Source: an uncultured Shimia sp.
GTDB taxonomy: Bacteria > Pseudomonadota > Alphaproteobacteria > Rhodobacterales > Rhodobacteraceae
Assembly: GCF_947498095.1 (NCBI RefSeq)
Contig: NZ_CANMJE010000010.1
Location: 1-64,000, forward strand
Length of the DNA stretch: 64,000 nt
Reading direction: 5' to 3'
Made by a program: the position numbers and the translations under genes. The notes under the pieces were generated by a model, which worked only from the letters and a program-made list of their open reading frames with translations, was not told the DNA's origin and ran no database searches. This document shows, one piece after another, positions 33,723 through 42,671 of this stretch (its first letter is position 1; each line of letters opens with the position of its first letter).

Positions 33723-33754
33723 TCCCGCCTCGCACAGTTTGGGTCATTGCGAAC

Positions 33755-34726
33755 CTACCGACGGGTGCGTGGCCGCGCCACCCCTTTGCTGCGCCCTTGC
33801 AGGCTTTCACGCCAGAAAATGAAAAGCCCGGCGCCGATAATCAGCGACATACCCAACCACGAAAGCGGCTCGGGCCACTCCCCGAAAATCACGACACCAA
33901 AGAAGATGGCAATTGGCATGGCGGTGTATTCCAGCGGAGCGATGACGCTGGCCTCGGCCAGTCGATAGGCTTGCGAGATAAAGAAACCGCCCAATGCACT
34001 GGTGATCCCGAGAAGAAATAGAATACCCCAATCGCGGGGTTCAGCTGGCCAGGCCCAACCGCGTAGAAGGAAGTCAAACATCGGATCACCTTGGCCAACA
34101 TATTGACCGTGACCAAGAGACAGGCCGACTAACCCGCTGACAACAATAAAAGTTATCTGGATATAGACAGACATGGTTGCCGCACTTTCAGTGCCACCGA
34201 TCTTGCGAGTCAGGATGTGTAGAAACGCATAGGCAAAGGCTGCGATCATCGGCAGAAAGAGCGCAATGCGAAAGTCCTCGGTGCCGGGGCGAACCATGAT
34301 GAGCACGCCGATCAGCCCCGCAAAAACAGCCATCCAACGACGCGGCCCAACCTGTTCCCTCAGGATCAGCACCGACAGCGCCGTGATGATCAACGGAGAG
34401 ATAAAGAATACCGCGACCGCATCAGCAAGCGGTAGGACCGAGAGCCCAAGGAAGAAGGTAATGTTGGCAAAAACCACGCAAAATCCGCGGATTAGATGCA
34501 TGCCCAACCGCTGAGTCCGCAAGACTTTAAAGCCTCCGTCCAAGGGCACGATCACGACCATCAGCAACACAAGTGCAACAATGGACCGGATCAGTACGAT
34601 CTGATGCAGTGCATATCCCGAAGACAGGAACTTGATCGACGAGTCGTTTAGCGAAAAAAAGAACGTCGCAACAAGCGCGGAAATGGCGCCGAGCATGCCG
34701 GGTGACAGGGTGGATTTAGAGAACAT
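33755..34726 (-). CDS. DMT family transporter (EamA domains)
   Basis: A 323-residue permease with ten membrane helices in two EamA repeats (Ser-Leu-Asn-Asp-Ser-Ser-Ile-Lys-Phe in helix 1; Gly-Pro-Arg-Arg-Trp before the central helices; Pro-Leu-Glu-Tyr-Thr-Ala-Met-Pro in the second repeat). These proteins export amino acids or other metabolites. The start is set at Met-Phe-Ser-Lys-Ser, just before helix 1; the open frame continues upstream for 43 codons of non-coding character. It is the first gene of the minus-strand run ending at 31277. Confidence 0.88.
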   Translation of the reverse strand: MFSKSTLSPGMLGAISALVATFFFSLNDSSIKFLSSGYALHQIVLIRSIVALVLLMVVIVPLDGGFKVLRTQRLGMHLIRGFCVVFANITFFLGLSVLPLADAVAVFFISPLIITALSVLILREQVGPRRWMAVFAGLIGVLIMVRPGTEDFRIALFLPMIAAFAYAFLHILTRKIGGTESAATMSVYIQITFIVVSGLVGLSLGHGQYVGQGDPMFDFLLRGWAWPAEPRDWGILFLLGITSALGGFFISQAYRLAEASVIAPLEYTAMPIAIFFGVVIFGEWPEPLSWLGMSLIIGAGLFIFWRESLQGRSKGVARPRTRR

Positions 34727-34894
34727 GTGCACAGTTGAAAACAACCGCGATCCTAGGTCTGGCCCGTTCACGACAACAGCGTCGCAAAGGGTGTCCGGGC
34801 GGTGTTTTTTACCGGTGGTACCACATTCAGATCGGGGATGGTGCGCTTTGTACATAATAATTCGCGACCAAAGCCCGTCAGACCGCGCGTCAGA

Positions 34895-35347
34895 TCAGGC
34901 CGATTTGGCGACTCGAAGTTCGCGCTCCAGCGCGTCGAGAAACCGCGACCGGTCGGACTTGGAAAACGCCTTCCCACCGCCTTGACGAAACGGATCGGCA
35001 GAGCGCAGATCGGCCATCAGATCACGGGTCGCCAGAACGTTGCCGATGTTGGCCGCCGTTAAGGCCTCACCGTTGTGTTTGAGAACGCGCGCTCCGGCTT
35101 CGACACATTTGGCGGCAAGAGGGATATCTCCGGTGATGACGACATCCCCGGTCCCAGCCCTATCGGCGATCCACATGTCCGCCACATCCGGCCCTTCGGG
35201 CACGATTACATTCTCAACCAAAGGATTGGCCGACGGGCGCAAGCCGCCGTTGCTGACGATGAACATCTGCGCCTTGTGGCGGGTGCCAACACGCTCGACC
35301 TCGGCCTTGACCGGGCATGCGTCGGCATCAACAAAAATCCGGGGCAT
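34895..35347 (-). CDS. YaiI/YqxD family protein (DUF188)
   Basis: A 150-residue protein with the family start [11 protein letters not shown], the central Asp-Ala-Ile/Ile-Ala-Asp region (Trp-Ile-Ala-Asp-Arg-Ala) and Val-Ile-Thr-Gly-Asp-Ile-Pro-Leu-Ala. The aspartate pattern is PIN-domain-like, so a nuclease activity is suspected but not established. Length is normal. It begins 3 bp after the S-formylglutathione hydrolase stop and is probably cotranscribed with it. Confidence 0.92.
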   Translation of the reverse strand: MPRIFVDADACPVKAEVERVGTRHKAQMFIVSNGGLRPSANPLVENVIVPEGPDVADMWIADRAGTGDVVITGDIPLAAKCVEAGARVLKHNGEALTAANIGNVLATRDLMADLRSADPFRQGGGKAFSKSDRSRFLDALERELRVAKSA

Positions 35348-35350
35348 GTG

Positions 35351-36184
35351 TCAGTCCGCGTAAAGCGCCTCGGCATGGAAACTCACGTGATCTTCCATGA
35401 AGGTTGAGACAAAGAAATAGCTGTGATCGTATCCCGGTTGCATGCGGTGGATCATGTGCTGGCGTCGCGTGGCGGCCGCGCCTGCCAATGCCTCTGGGCG
35501 CAGCAGGTCGATAAACTGGTCGTCGGCGCCCTGATCCACGAGAACAGGCCCATTAAAGCCCTTTTCAATCATCAAAAGCGAGGCGTCGTGCGTCGCCCAT
35601 TGGCCGGAGTCGTCACCCAGGTAGGCCTGAAGCTGTTTGCGGCCCCAATCCGCGCCCGTCGGGTTACAGATCGGCGCAAAGGCTGACACAGACCGGAAAC
35701 GTCCGGGCAGTGACATCGCCAGAGTTAATGCTCCGTGGCCGCCCATTGAGTGACCGGTAATGGCCTGACGGGACATATCGAGCGCAAAGTTTTCCTGTAG
35801 CATAGAGGGCAGGTCTTCGGCGATGTAATCCCACATCTGGAAGTGTGGCGCCCAAGGTTTTTGCGTGGCGTTCACATAGAACCCCGCGCCCTGGCCAAGG
35901 TCATAGGCGTCGTCATCGGCAACACCATCGCCGCGTGGACTGGTGTCGGGGAACACCAAAGCAATGCCTTGCTCGGCAGCCCAGGCTTGCGCGCCGGCTT
36001 TGACCATTGCGTTTTCATGGGTGCAGGTCAGGCCAGACAGATACCACAAGACCGGAACCGGGCCATCACGGGCCTCTTCCGGCATGAACAGACCAAATGT
36101 CATTTCACAACGGCAGGTTTGCGATTGGTGCGAATACACCCCTTGCACGCCGCCAAAGGCCTTGTTCTCAGAAATGGTTTCCAT
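35351..36184 (-). CDS. fghA: S-formylglutathione hydrolase
   Basis: A 277-residue esterase of the FghA/esterase D family. The nucleophile motif is Gly-His-Ser-Met-Gly-Gly-His-Gly-Ala, the N-terminal segment contains Trp-Tyr-Leu-Ser-Gly-Leu-Thr-Cys-Thr, and the acid/base residues are in Asp-Gln-Gly-Ala-Asp-Asp-Gln-Phe and Tyr-Asp-His-Ser-Tyr-Phe. It releases formate from S-formylglutathione, the last step of glutathione-dependent formaldehyde oxidation, relevant to methyl-group metabolism in marine alphaproteobacteria. The start ATG at 36182-36184 is preferred over an upstream frame that would add 34 residues. Confidence 0.95.
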   Translation of the reverse strand: METISENKAFGGVQGVYSHQSQTCRCEMTFGLFMPEEARDGPVPVLWYLSGLTCTHENAMVKAGAQAWAAEQGIALVFPDTSPRGDGVADDDAYDLGQGAGFYVNATQKPWAPHFQMWDYIAEDLPSMLQENFALDMSRQAITGHSMGGHGALTLAMSLPGRFRSVSAFAPICNPTGADWGRKQLQAYLGDDSGQWATHDASLLMIEKGFNGPVLVDQGADDQFIDLLRPEALAGAAATRRQHMIHRMQPGYDHSYFFVSTFMEDHVSFHAEALYAD

Positions 36185-36263
36185 CGCGCCCTCCAGTATT
36201 GCACTCAACATGGCTAACGCAGGCGCGGGGGGCGGGACAAGGAAAACCGCGTTCTTGGCGCGA

Positions 36264-37193
36264 TTAAAGCGCTGTGACCCAGGCAATCACGGCTGGAACG
36301 GTCGCGACGCTTATGGTTGTTGAAAACAAGATCGACGCCGAAACCCTATGGGGTGCCACCCCATAGTGTTGCGCCAGAATATACACATTTCCCGCAACGG
36401 GCAGCGCAGCTGCAGCAACGATCACACCGGCAGAATAGGGGTCGACAGGAAACAAGTAGATCGCCGCGATCGCCACAAAGAGGGGATGTAAACCAAGTTT
36501 GCAAAAGGACAACCACAGCGCTACGGAAATGCGCTCGGCAGATTTGGACGCCAGTGAGGCGCCAATGGCGAACAGGGCTCCAGGTGTGGCTGCGCCGCCC
36601 AGAATGGCCAGAAATTCGTTAGTTGGGGCGGGAATGGGAATTTCCAGAGCCGACCAGATCAGACCGCTTGAGATCGCAACAATCATCGGATTTTTGAGCA
36701 AACCCAAACCCAATGTCTTAAAGATGCCAAGGCTCATCCGGCCCTCGCGGGCGCCAGTTATCAGAATGACGATCAGGCTGGAAAACACGATCAGGTCAAC
36801 CGCCAGAACCAACATGACTGGCCCGATGGCCTGTTCCCCCATCAAAAGGGCCAGCATCGGAACGCCCAGAAAGCCGGTGTTGCCAATCGCGCCACACTGG
36901 GCCTCGACTGCGACCGTGGGCACATCCAGTCCGCGCAGATACCCGACCACTGAGGCAACCCCATAGGCCGCAGCCGTACCCCAAAGATAGGCCCAGACAA
37001 GCGGCCAATCCAAAACCTCTGCCAAAGACAAGTTGGCTGAAAACCGGAACAGCATCGCCGAAAGCGCAAAATAGAAGACGAATTTGGTCAGATAGGCGGT
37101 GGCTTCTTCAGTGAAAAACCGCGTACGGCCAGCCCAATAGCCAACGCCAATCAGCGCAAAAAAGGGCAGGGTTTTGAGGAAGATCGCCAGCAT
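36264..37193 (-). CDS. AEC family transporter
   Basis: A 309-residue permease with about ten membrane segments and the AEC layout, including Asn-Thr-Gly-Phe-Leu-Gly-Val-Pro-Met-Leu in the first repeat and Leu-Pro-Val-Ala-Gly-Asn-Val-Tyr-Ile in the second. It is a second member of the family in this window (the other is at 18132) but not a close duplicate. Substrate unknown; small carboxylates are typical. Stands alone on the minus strand. Confidence 0.9.
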   Translation of the reverse strand: MLAIFLKTLPFFALIGVGYWAGRTRFFTEEATAYLTKFVFYFALSAMLFRFSANLSLAEVLDWPLVWAYLWGTAAAYGVASVVGYLRGLDVPTVAVEAQCGAIGNTGFLGVPMLALLMGEQAIGPVMLVLAVDLIVFSSLIVILITGAREGRMSLGIFKTLGLGLLKNPMIVAISSGLIWSALEIPIPAPTNEFLAILGGAATPGALFAIGASLASKSAERISVALWLSFCKLGLHPLFVAIAAIYLFPVDPYSAGVIVAAAALPVAGNVYILAQHYGVAPHRVSASILFSTTISVATVPAVIAWVTAL

Positions 37194-37234
37194 GAGACTC
37201 TGTTAGCAGCTTGAACGCGGGTCGCCTAGTGGCT

Positions 37235-38209
37235 CTACCCGCTGCCGATCAGAACACCAGCGGCAAAGACCAGCGCGCCCCCCAGAACAACCTGGAAGGC
37301 CGCGCGGAAAAACGGCGTCTGCATAAAGCGGTTCTGGATCCACGCAATGGCCCAAAGCTCGATAAACACCACCAGTATGGCAACAGTCGTCGCTGTCCAG
37401 AAATCGGCGATCAGATAGGGCAATGCATGCCCCAGACCCCCAACCGTGGTCATGATGCCTGAGGCAAAACCACGTTTGATCGGCGAGCCACGTCCAGACA
37501 GTTCGCCATCGTCCGACGCAGCCTCGGTAAAGCCCATCGAGATGCCCGCCCCGACCGAGGCCGCAAGTCCGACAAGAAACGTGGTCCAGGTGTCCTGCGT
37601 GGCAAATGCCGTGGCAAAGATCGGTGCAAGGGTGGACACGGAGCCATCCATCAGCCCGGCAAGACCAGGTTGAACCCAGGTCAGGATAAACTGACGCTTG
37701 GACATGTCATCTTCTGAGGCGCGCGTGTCATCATCCAGATGTGTTTGCTCGAGCGAATGCGCCGCCGTCTGGTGACCCGCTTCGGCCGCGGCCAGATCAC
37801 CCAGCAGCTTGCGGGTTGCGCTATCTTGCGACCTTGCGGCGGCGGCGATGTAGAAACGTTCGGCATCCCGTTCCATGGCCGCAGCCTCGGTTCGGATGCG
37901 CTCGATCCCGAGGTTCTGGATTAGCCAGATCGGGCGACGGGCGTAGAACCCGGCCACGTGCTCGCGGCGGATCAGGGGGATGGTTGGCCCAAACCGCGAT
38001 TCATGCAGAGCAATCAGGCGCGCGCGATGGTCATCTTCTTCCACGGCCATGCCATCAAATACGCTGGCGGTTGCCGGAAATTCGTCGCGCAGACTGGCCG
38101 CGTAACTACGATAGATGCGGGCATCATCCTCTTCCGAGGATATTGCCAGCGCGATCACCTCTTGCTCGGACAAGTCGCGAAACTGGCGGCGTTGGGAAAA
38201 GAAACGCAT
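37235..38209 (-). CDS. mbfA: Iron exporter MbfA (ferritin-like domain fused to VIT1/CCC1)
   Basis: A 324-residue fusion. Residues 1-160 are a rubrerythrin/ferritin-like four-helix domain with repeated acidic and His ligands (Ser-Glu-Glu-Asp-Asp, Glu-Glu-Asp-Asp-His-Arg, Ala-Glu-Ala-Gly-His). Residues 165-324 are a VIT1/CCC1-type membrane transporter (Pro-Gly-Leu-Ala-Gly-Leu-Met-Asp-Gly-Ser-Val-Ser-Thr-Leu-Ala-Pro). In Bradyrhizobium and Agrobacterium MbfA exports excess iron and is repressed by Irr when iron is low. An Irr-type box lies 12 bp upstream of the start, consistent with that control. The TetR gene is divergent. Confidence 0.92.
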   Translation of the reverse strand: MRFFSQRRQFRDLSEQEVIALAISSEEDDARIYRSYAASLRDEFPATASVFDGMAVEEDDHRARLIALHESRFGPTIPLIRREHVAGFYARRPIWLIQNLGIERIRTEAAAMERDAERFYIAAAARSQDSATRKLLGDLAAAEAGHQTAAHSLEQTHLDDDTRASEDDMSKRQFILTWVQPGLAGLMDGSVSTLAPIFATAFATQDTWTTFLVGLAASVGAGISMGFTEAASDDGELSGRGSPIKRGFASGIMTTVGGLGHALPYLIADFWTATTVAILVVFIELWAIAWIQNRFMQTPFFRAAFQVVLGGALVFAAGVLIGSG

Positions 38210-38221
38210 GGGAGCCTCTTA

Positions 38222-38236
38222 TTAGAATGATTCTAA
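38222..38236. promoter_or_regulatory. Irr-type iron control element upstream of mbfA
   Basis: TTAGAA-TGA-TTCTAA is a perfect dyad that matches the ICE/Irr box core described in alphaproteobacteria. It starts 13 bp from the mbfA ATG and would overlap the core promoter or leader, as expected for a repressor site. Irr itself is not encoded in the window. Confidence 0.7.
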
Positions 38237-38282
38237 ATTATCACGTCACGCCGCCACCGCAAGCACCTTGTCTTGTGAAAAC

Positions 38283-38298
38283 TAAACTGAACGGTTTA
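38283..38298. promoter_or_regulatory. Inverted repeat TAAAC-N6-GTTTA before the TetR gene
   Basis: A 16-bp dyad centred about 38 bp upstream of the TetR start. TetR proteins commonly bind such dyads in their own promoters, so autoregulation is likely by analogy. It is distinct from the iron box 46 bp away. Confidence 0.45.
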
Positions 38299-38328
38299 TA
38301 TTCGAGTTTCAATACAGTTGAGGCGCGG

Positions 38329-38949
38329 ATGAACACGCAACGACCAGCCATTCGCAAAGGGCGAAAATACGATCAGGTGCTTGATGGCGCCCGCGAAGTC
38401 TTTTTGCGGGATGGGTTCGAAGGTGCCAGCGTCGACGACATTGCACGGGCTTCGGGCGTGTCCAAGGCTACGCTTTACAGCTATTTCCCTGACAAGCGCG
38501 GGATGTTCATGGAGATGGCTCGCATGCAATGCGAACGCCACGCCGACAGCATGTTGCAAGAGATCGATCAGGAAGCCCCTGTAGAGCGCGTGCTTGAAAT
38601 GGTGGCACATGGGGTTCTGAAGTTGATCCTGTCCGAGTTCGGTTTGAAGATGTTCCGCATCTGCGTAGCCGAGGCTGACCGGTTTCCAGAACTGGGCCAG
38701 CATTTTTACGAAGCTGGCCCGGCCATGGGGCGACGACATCTCGCCGAGTTTCTGGGCTGCGCTTGTGTGCGGGGCGAGCTTGAGATCGAGGATCCACAAA
38801 TGGCCGCCGCCCAGTTCCAGGAACTGGTTAAGTCGGACGTCTATATGCGGTCAGTGTTCTGTGTGGATACTGAGTTTTCCAAGAAAGAGATCGATCTGGT
38901 CGTTGCCGAAGCCGTGGCGACCTTTATGGCCCGTTACGGCAAAAGCTGA
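38329..38949 (+). CDS. TetR/AcrR family transcriptional regulator
   Basis: A 206-residue regulator. The helix-turn-helix is at about residues 30-60 (Ala-Ser-Val-Asp-Asp-Ile-Ala-Arg-Ala-Ser-Gly-Val-Ser-Lys-Ala-Thr-Leu-Tyr-Ser-Tyr), followed by Phe-Pro-Asp-Lys-Arg. The C-terminal helices form the ligand domain, with the Leu-Gly-Gln-His-Phe-Tyr-Glu segment of the AcrR C-terminal type. A very long open frame upstream reaches back into mbfA antisense and is not part of the gene. The stop shares a base with the start of the GFA gene. Confidence 0.92.
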   Translation: MNTQRPAIRKGRKYDQVLDGAREVFLRDGFEGASVDDIARASGVSKATLYSYFPDKRGMFMEMARMQCERHADSMLQEIDQEAPVERVLEMVAHGVLKLILSEFGLKMFRICVAEADRFPELGQHFYEAGPAMGRRHLAEFLGCACVRGELEIEDPQMAAAQFQELVKSDVYMRSVFCVDTEFSKKEIDLVVAEAVATFMARYGKS

Positions 38950-39320
38950 TGCAACGGATGAGTGGCGGATGTCTCTGCGGCAAGGTGCGGTTTGAAGCCA
39001 AAGGCACGCCGGATCGCGTGGGGATTTGCCACTGCAAGAACTGCCGCAAGCATCACGGTGCGGTGTTTTATGCCGCCGCGATTTATCCTCGCGAGGCCGT
39101 CACGGTAACCGGTGAAACTGCGAGCTATGAAGGGCGGCACTTCTGCCCCACCTGCGGGTCGTCGGTCTTTGCGGTGAGTGGCGATGAGGTGGAACTGCAC
39201 CTGGGTGCCTTGGATGATGCAGACCAATTTCAACCGGACTATGAGCTTTGGATACGGCGGCGCGAGCGTTGGCTGCCAACGTTTGACGACGTAGAGTCTT
39301 TTGAGGCAGACCGAGACTGA
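38949..39320 (+). CDS. GFA family protein (Gfa-type zinc protein)
   Basis: A 123-residue protein with the zinc pattern of the GFA fold: Gly-Gly-Cys-Leu-Cys-Gly, Cys-His-Cys-Lys-Asn-Cys and Cys-Pro-Thr-Cys-Gly. The founding member was proposed to speed the glutathione-formaldehyde adduct reaction, but most paralogues have unknown substrates. Its start ATG shares a base with the TetR stop, so it is probably in that regulator's transcript and possibly its target. Confidence 0.9.
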   Translation: MQRMSGGCLCGKVRFEAKGTPDRVGICHCKNCRKHHGAVFYAAAIYPREAVTVTGETASYEGRHFCPTCGSSVFAVSGDEVELHLGALDDADQFQPDYELWIRRRERWLPTFDDVESFEADRD

Positions 39321-39333
39321 GAGATCCTCTAGA

Positions 39334-40152
39334 CTAGCCTTCTGCCGGCGTCACAGCCCGCTGGTAGAGATGCCATGTGGTGTGACCGAGGATCGGCAGG
39401 GTGAACACCAAACCCAAAAACGCAGGCACCATTGACAGCAGTACGGTGACCGAGATGATCGCCGCCCAGCCCAACATGACCACAGGGTTCTCTTTGACCA
39501 CCTGAATGGAAGTCAGCATGGCTGAGACGAAATTGGTCTCGCGATCCAGCAACATGGGCATGGCGACAACGGTCACCGCGAACAGCACCGCCGACAGGAT
39601 TGCGCCCGCGCAGGTGCCAATCGCAAGAAAGGTCCAACCCTGAGGTGTATAGAGCACGGCGTTCAGAAACCCGTTGAAATCCGAGAATGAGGCGTTCTGA
39701 AGTGTGATCACCAGCCACAAGCGAATCTGATACATCCACACCCAGAATATGAACAGCGTGACAAAGGCCATCCAGCCCATCTCGCGTTTGCGTTGATCTG
39801 CCATGACGGTGAGAATGTCAGGCCAGCCAAAGGGCTCGTCCTTTTGCATCCGGCGGGACATTTCATAAAGCCCGGCGGCGGCAAATGGTGCCACCAGCGG
39901 AAAACCGACAACGGCAGGGATGATCATCCAGATCTTGCCCAGCCAGACCAGGCCCCAGACCAAAAGAATGCCAAACACCGCATAGAACAGTCCGAAAAAG
40001 CCGCTCATCACCGGGCGGGCAAGAAAGTCGGAAAACCCGGCCTTCAGGGACGCACTGATATCCGCCGCCGTGACCGTGTTAATCTCGGGCATGGCAGGCG
40101 GTTGGGGTGTCAAATTGTCCGGTGATGCGGAACCTTGGCTGTTGGGTGTCAT
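39334..40152 (-). CDS. DUF2189 domain-containing membrane protein
   Basis: A 272-residue inner-membrane protein with a soluble, proline-rich N-terminus and about six hydrophobic helices. The segment Leu-Lys-Ala-Gly-Phe-Ser-Asp-Phe-Leu-Ala-Arg-Pro before the first helix and Ala-Gly-Leu-Tyr-Glu-Met-Ser-Arg-Arg after the second are DUF2189 hallmarks. Function unknown. The start at 40152 is chosen because GGGAGGAG precedes it; upstream in-frame codons lack coding character. Confidence 0.88.
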   Translation of the reverse strand: MTPNSQGSASPDNLTPQPPAMPEINTVTAADISASLKAGFSDFLARPVMSGFFGLFYAVFGILLVWGLVWLGKIWMIIPAVVGFPLVAPFAAAGLYEMSRRMQKDEPFGWPDILTVMADQRKREMGWMAFVTLFIFWVWMYQIRLWLVITLQNASFSDFNGFLNAVLYTPQGWTFLAIGTCAGAILSAVLFAVTVVAMPMLLDRETNFVSAMLTSIQVVKENPVVMLGWAAIISVTVLLSMVPAFLGLVFTLPILGHTTWHLYQRAVTPAEG

Positions 40153-40349
40153 GGCGTACTCCTCCCGGAGCATGACGCCCTGCTGGCCGCTTGGCTTGCG
40201 GATCCAACAGTGAAACGGACATCCCTGCCCCATGCACAAGTGTGCCTTAGCCGCGGCATTGGGGCAAGGGGAGAGGTGGATAGCCCAATACGGCAGGTCA
40301 GGCGCGCTGCTGGCGCCTGTTGCAGTTTAGAGAAAGGTGCCTTGGCTGA

Positions 40350-40886
40350 TCAGAAACTGTCCATGCAAATGCGGGCGCGATCAATGGCGTTTTTCGGGGT
40401 TTTAAGGCTCACCGTGACGGTGTTGGGCGTGTCCTGAAAGGCGACGAACTCTCGAGCTTCTTCGAGATCGGCGATGAATCGTGGGTTGCTAACGACGATA
40501 TAGGCGCCACTGAACCCGCCGGACAGTGACTGTGACACGGTGGTTGCATTGCCGACATAAAGGTTGCCGTTCAAAACAATGGTGACTTCGCGCTCGCCCT
40601 CGGGAAACTCAACATCCTTCAGGAAAGCACCGAGATACCCGGCATCCTGCGCCTTGGTCAAACCGGCCTGCACGGCACTGGTCTCACCGCGCCACTCAAT
40701 AAAGCAAGACTGTCTCGTGGTATTCTTGAAAACCGTCCAGTACTTGGCGCTCCAATATGTTTCCACGGTATCGCCTGTGGTCGGCAGGATGCTTTCATCA
40801 GCGGCATAAGTCACTGAGGCCGCGCAGATCATGGCGGCAGCGGCAGCGCCGGAAAGAAGTGTTCGAACGGGTTTCAGACTAATCAT
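40350..40886 (-). CDS. Exported hypothetical protein
   Basis: A 178-residue protein with a signal peptide (about residues 1-28, Ala-Ala-Ser-Val-Thr-Tyr-Ala-Ala). The mature part has two spaced cysteines (in Gln-Ser-Cys-Phe-Ile-Glu-Trp and the C-terminal Ile-Cys-Met-Asp) that could form a disulfide in the periplasm. I do not recognise the family; a remote similarity to IalB-like proteins is suggested only by size and the cysteine/tryptophan pattern. It follows the DUF3179 gene on the same strand after 120 bp. Confidence 0.8.
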   Translation of the reverse strand: MISLKPVRTLLSGAAAAAMICAASVTYAADESILPTTGDTVETYWSAKYWTVFKNTTRQSCFIEWRGETSAVQAGLTKAQDAGYLGAFLKDVEFPEGEREVTIVLNGNLYVGNATTVSQSLSGGFSGAYIVVSNPRFIADLEEAREFVAFQDTPNTVTVSLKTPKNAIDRARICMDSF

Positions 40887-41006
40887 AGGATATGCTTCCT
40901 CTGTCGATACGTTGCGGGCCAGCGCTTGAAACGGCGCCTGGGTGCGGGGTTTGGCTACAACGGTAAGGGATGATCCGCGTTTGGTCTATCGCGGTGTTGC
41001 AGGCGG

Positions 41007-42239
41007 CTACGCAACCTCTTCCTGAGTGGCCTTCCCTGCCCGATTGATATCGGTGGTCGGGAAAAACTCGACCCAGACATGCCAGAAGAGACCGGCACGC
41101 AAGCTTTCGACACGGGTTAGTTGCCCTTGGTCGCTGTTGCCCCAGAAGTCGCAGGTTGCCACAGGTTTGCCGCTGTCATTGTACCAGACCCCGAGGCTTT
41201 CGAACTTGGGATCGTAGCTGACCACCACGTCGCGGCCGCCGACGGTGGCATTCACAAGATTGTCGTTCTCGATCACGAAATCATCGGTCCAGCAGACAGC
41301 GTCATTGCCCACAGTCACACCCCAGACATAGGTCTTGTTGGGCAGGCGGTCGTCAGAGTGAGTCATATTGTCCATCACCGGCGCGGCCTCGTGGTGCTGA
41401 CGTTCGATCCCCCAGCCAAAGACGATGCCCATCACCATGTCAAACAGCCGCAAGGCGATGTTCTTGGGCGGCATATTGATGAAGACTTCGCCCTCTGGAT
41501 AGGCCTTTTGGAAAGCGCGGAAGGACATGCGGAAAGTGGGCCATGGCTTCATGGCGAGTGCGGGGCGCAGGGGACAGGTCACACCCTCGGCAGAGGAGTC
41601 AGCGTCCTTGTCCTTGAAGCCATAGATGTGCTGGATGGCCTCGCCGGTATTGTTGTCGCGCAGAATCAGGTTGTTGCCGTGTTGGGCAAGCACTTCGAGG
41701 TTCAGTTTTTGACCGTCGATAGAGGGTGTATAGCCGACACCAAGGTTCGCCATCGCGCAGTAGGTCATGATGACATCTTCGCCGCCAAGACCCTGTTCGT
41801 TGCCGGCAAGGTGCGGGCGCATCATCTGTGCATCAGAATGGGCGCGGGCGTGGCCGTTGTTCACCACCACCATGACGCTGGCCGAAGGGTTGATGTAATC
41901 ACGGGCGACGTCGATGGGGTAATACTGTGCCTTGTCTTTCTGGTTGCGCAGGCCGACGTGCACCCACACCCAGGTGAAGGCAAAAAAGAACACCGTTAGC
42001 ACAAGGGCAACCCAGAATAGCCAACCGACCCCACCCCCCAGCACGTACCCAACGATCATGGCAAGTGTCGCAGAAAGCCCGGTGCCCACAAGTTTGTACT
42101 CATGTTTCATAAACCGAACTGTGCTCTCGCGTTTGGTCTTGATGACCATTTGCGAGATGTCTCCTAGGTCGCGGAAATAGACAAGTCCGATGCTGAAGGA
42201 CACCAAGAGACCAGCGTAAAACAGGAGATTGCCGAGCAT
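41007..42239 (-). CDS. DUF3179-like domain membrane protein
   Basis: A 410-residue protein. One hydrophobic helix at the start and two around residues 50-95 anchor it. A large globular domain follows, with Asn-Pro-Ser-Ala-Ser-Val-Met-Val-Val, Thr-Tyr-Cys-Ala-Met-Ala-Asn-Leu-Gly-Val-Gly-Tyr and Gly-Asn-Asn-Leu-Ile-Leu-Arg-Asp. This order resembles DUF3179, where a Tyr-Cys-x-x-Cys motif is common; here only the first cysteine is kept. Function unknown. It is monocistronic or leads the 40350 gene. Confidence 0.7.
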   Translation of the reverse strand: MLGNLLFYAGLLVSFSIGLVYFRDLGDISQMVIKTKRESTVRFMKHEYKLVGTGLSATLAMIVGYVLGGGVGWLFWVALVLTVFFFAFTWVWVHVGLRNQKDKAQYYPIDVARDYINPSASVMVVVNNGHARAHSDAQMMRPHLAGNEQGLGGEDVIMTYCAMANLGVGYTPSIDGQKLNLEVLAQHGNNLILRDNNTGEAIQHIYGFKDKDADSSAEGVTCPLRPALAMKPWPTFRMSFRAFQKAYPEGEVFINMPPKNIALRLFDMVMGIVFGWGIERQHHEAAPVMDNMTHSDDRLPNKTYVWGVTVGNDAVCWTDDFVIENDNLVNATVGGRDVVVSYDPKFESLGVWYNDSGKPVATCDFWGNSDQGQLTRVESLRAGLFWHVWVEFFPTTDINRAGKATQEEVA

Positions 42240-42617
42240 AGGGTGGGCCTTTCAATTGCGATGTTCAAATGGTCCGGGTTGGGCAGGCCTATAATGGCAG
42301 AGCGTCTGTGAGGCGCAATGGGTTTCAGGCAGATCCGCGTTACCCCGGTCCTAACAAGTATATGGGGTCCGAACAGCGTGTCGACATGTGATGTCGGGTC
42401 AGAAAGGGCTATGACGTCGACAGACTTGGCCCTTCAGCGCATGCATGATCAAGGGCGGCGGTCCGGGCCTTTGCAATGTGCGAAAGGCTGAAGGCCTCGG
42501 TCACTCCGCACGTTAATAGAGGCGTTGAGCGCTGTCAGTCGCTGACGGCTGAAACTGCCGTTTTTCAGCAGCGCCACGGACTTCGGCTATGACACTTCAA
42601 TTTGATTTGGGCGAGGA

Positions 42618-42631
42618 TTGATCCTGATCAA
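42618..42631 (+). promoter_or_regulatory. FNR/FnrL-type binding site
   Basis: TTGAT-CCTG-ATCAA is an exact match to the FNR family consensus TTGAT-N4-ATCAA. An AATAAT at 42653-42658 lies where the -10 of a class II FNR promoter (site centred at about -41.5) would be, giving a start near 42665 on the plus strand and a leader of about 125 bases before the GNAT gene. Regulation by oxygen or nitric oxide is inferred. Confidence 0.65.
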
Positions 42632-42671
42632 CGCGACCCGAGATTTCCCCGGAATAATTGCAAGTGGCAGG

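Noticed and set aside
37741-38328. Upstream extension of the TetR frame to 402 residues
   Set aside because: The first 196 codons are antisense to mbfA and read as Pro/Arg/Ala-rich shadow; the TetR fold starts at 38329.
40299-40319. Hairpin CAGGCGC-N7-GCGCCTG as a terminator after the 40350 gene
   Set aside because: The stem is good but no T tract follows on either strand, so intrinsic termination is not supported.
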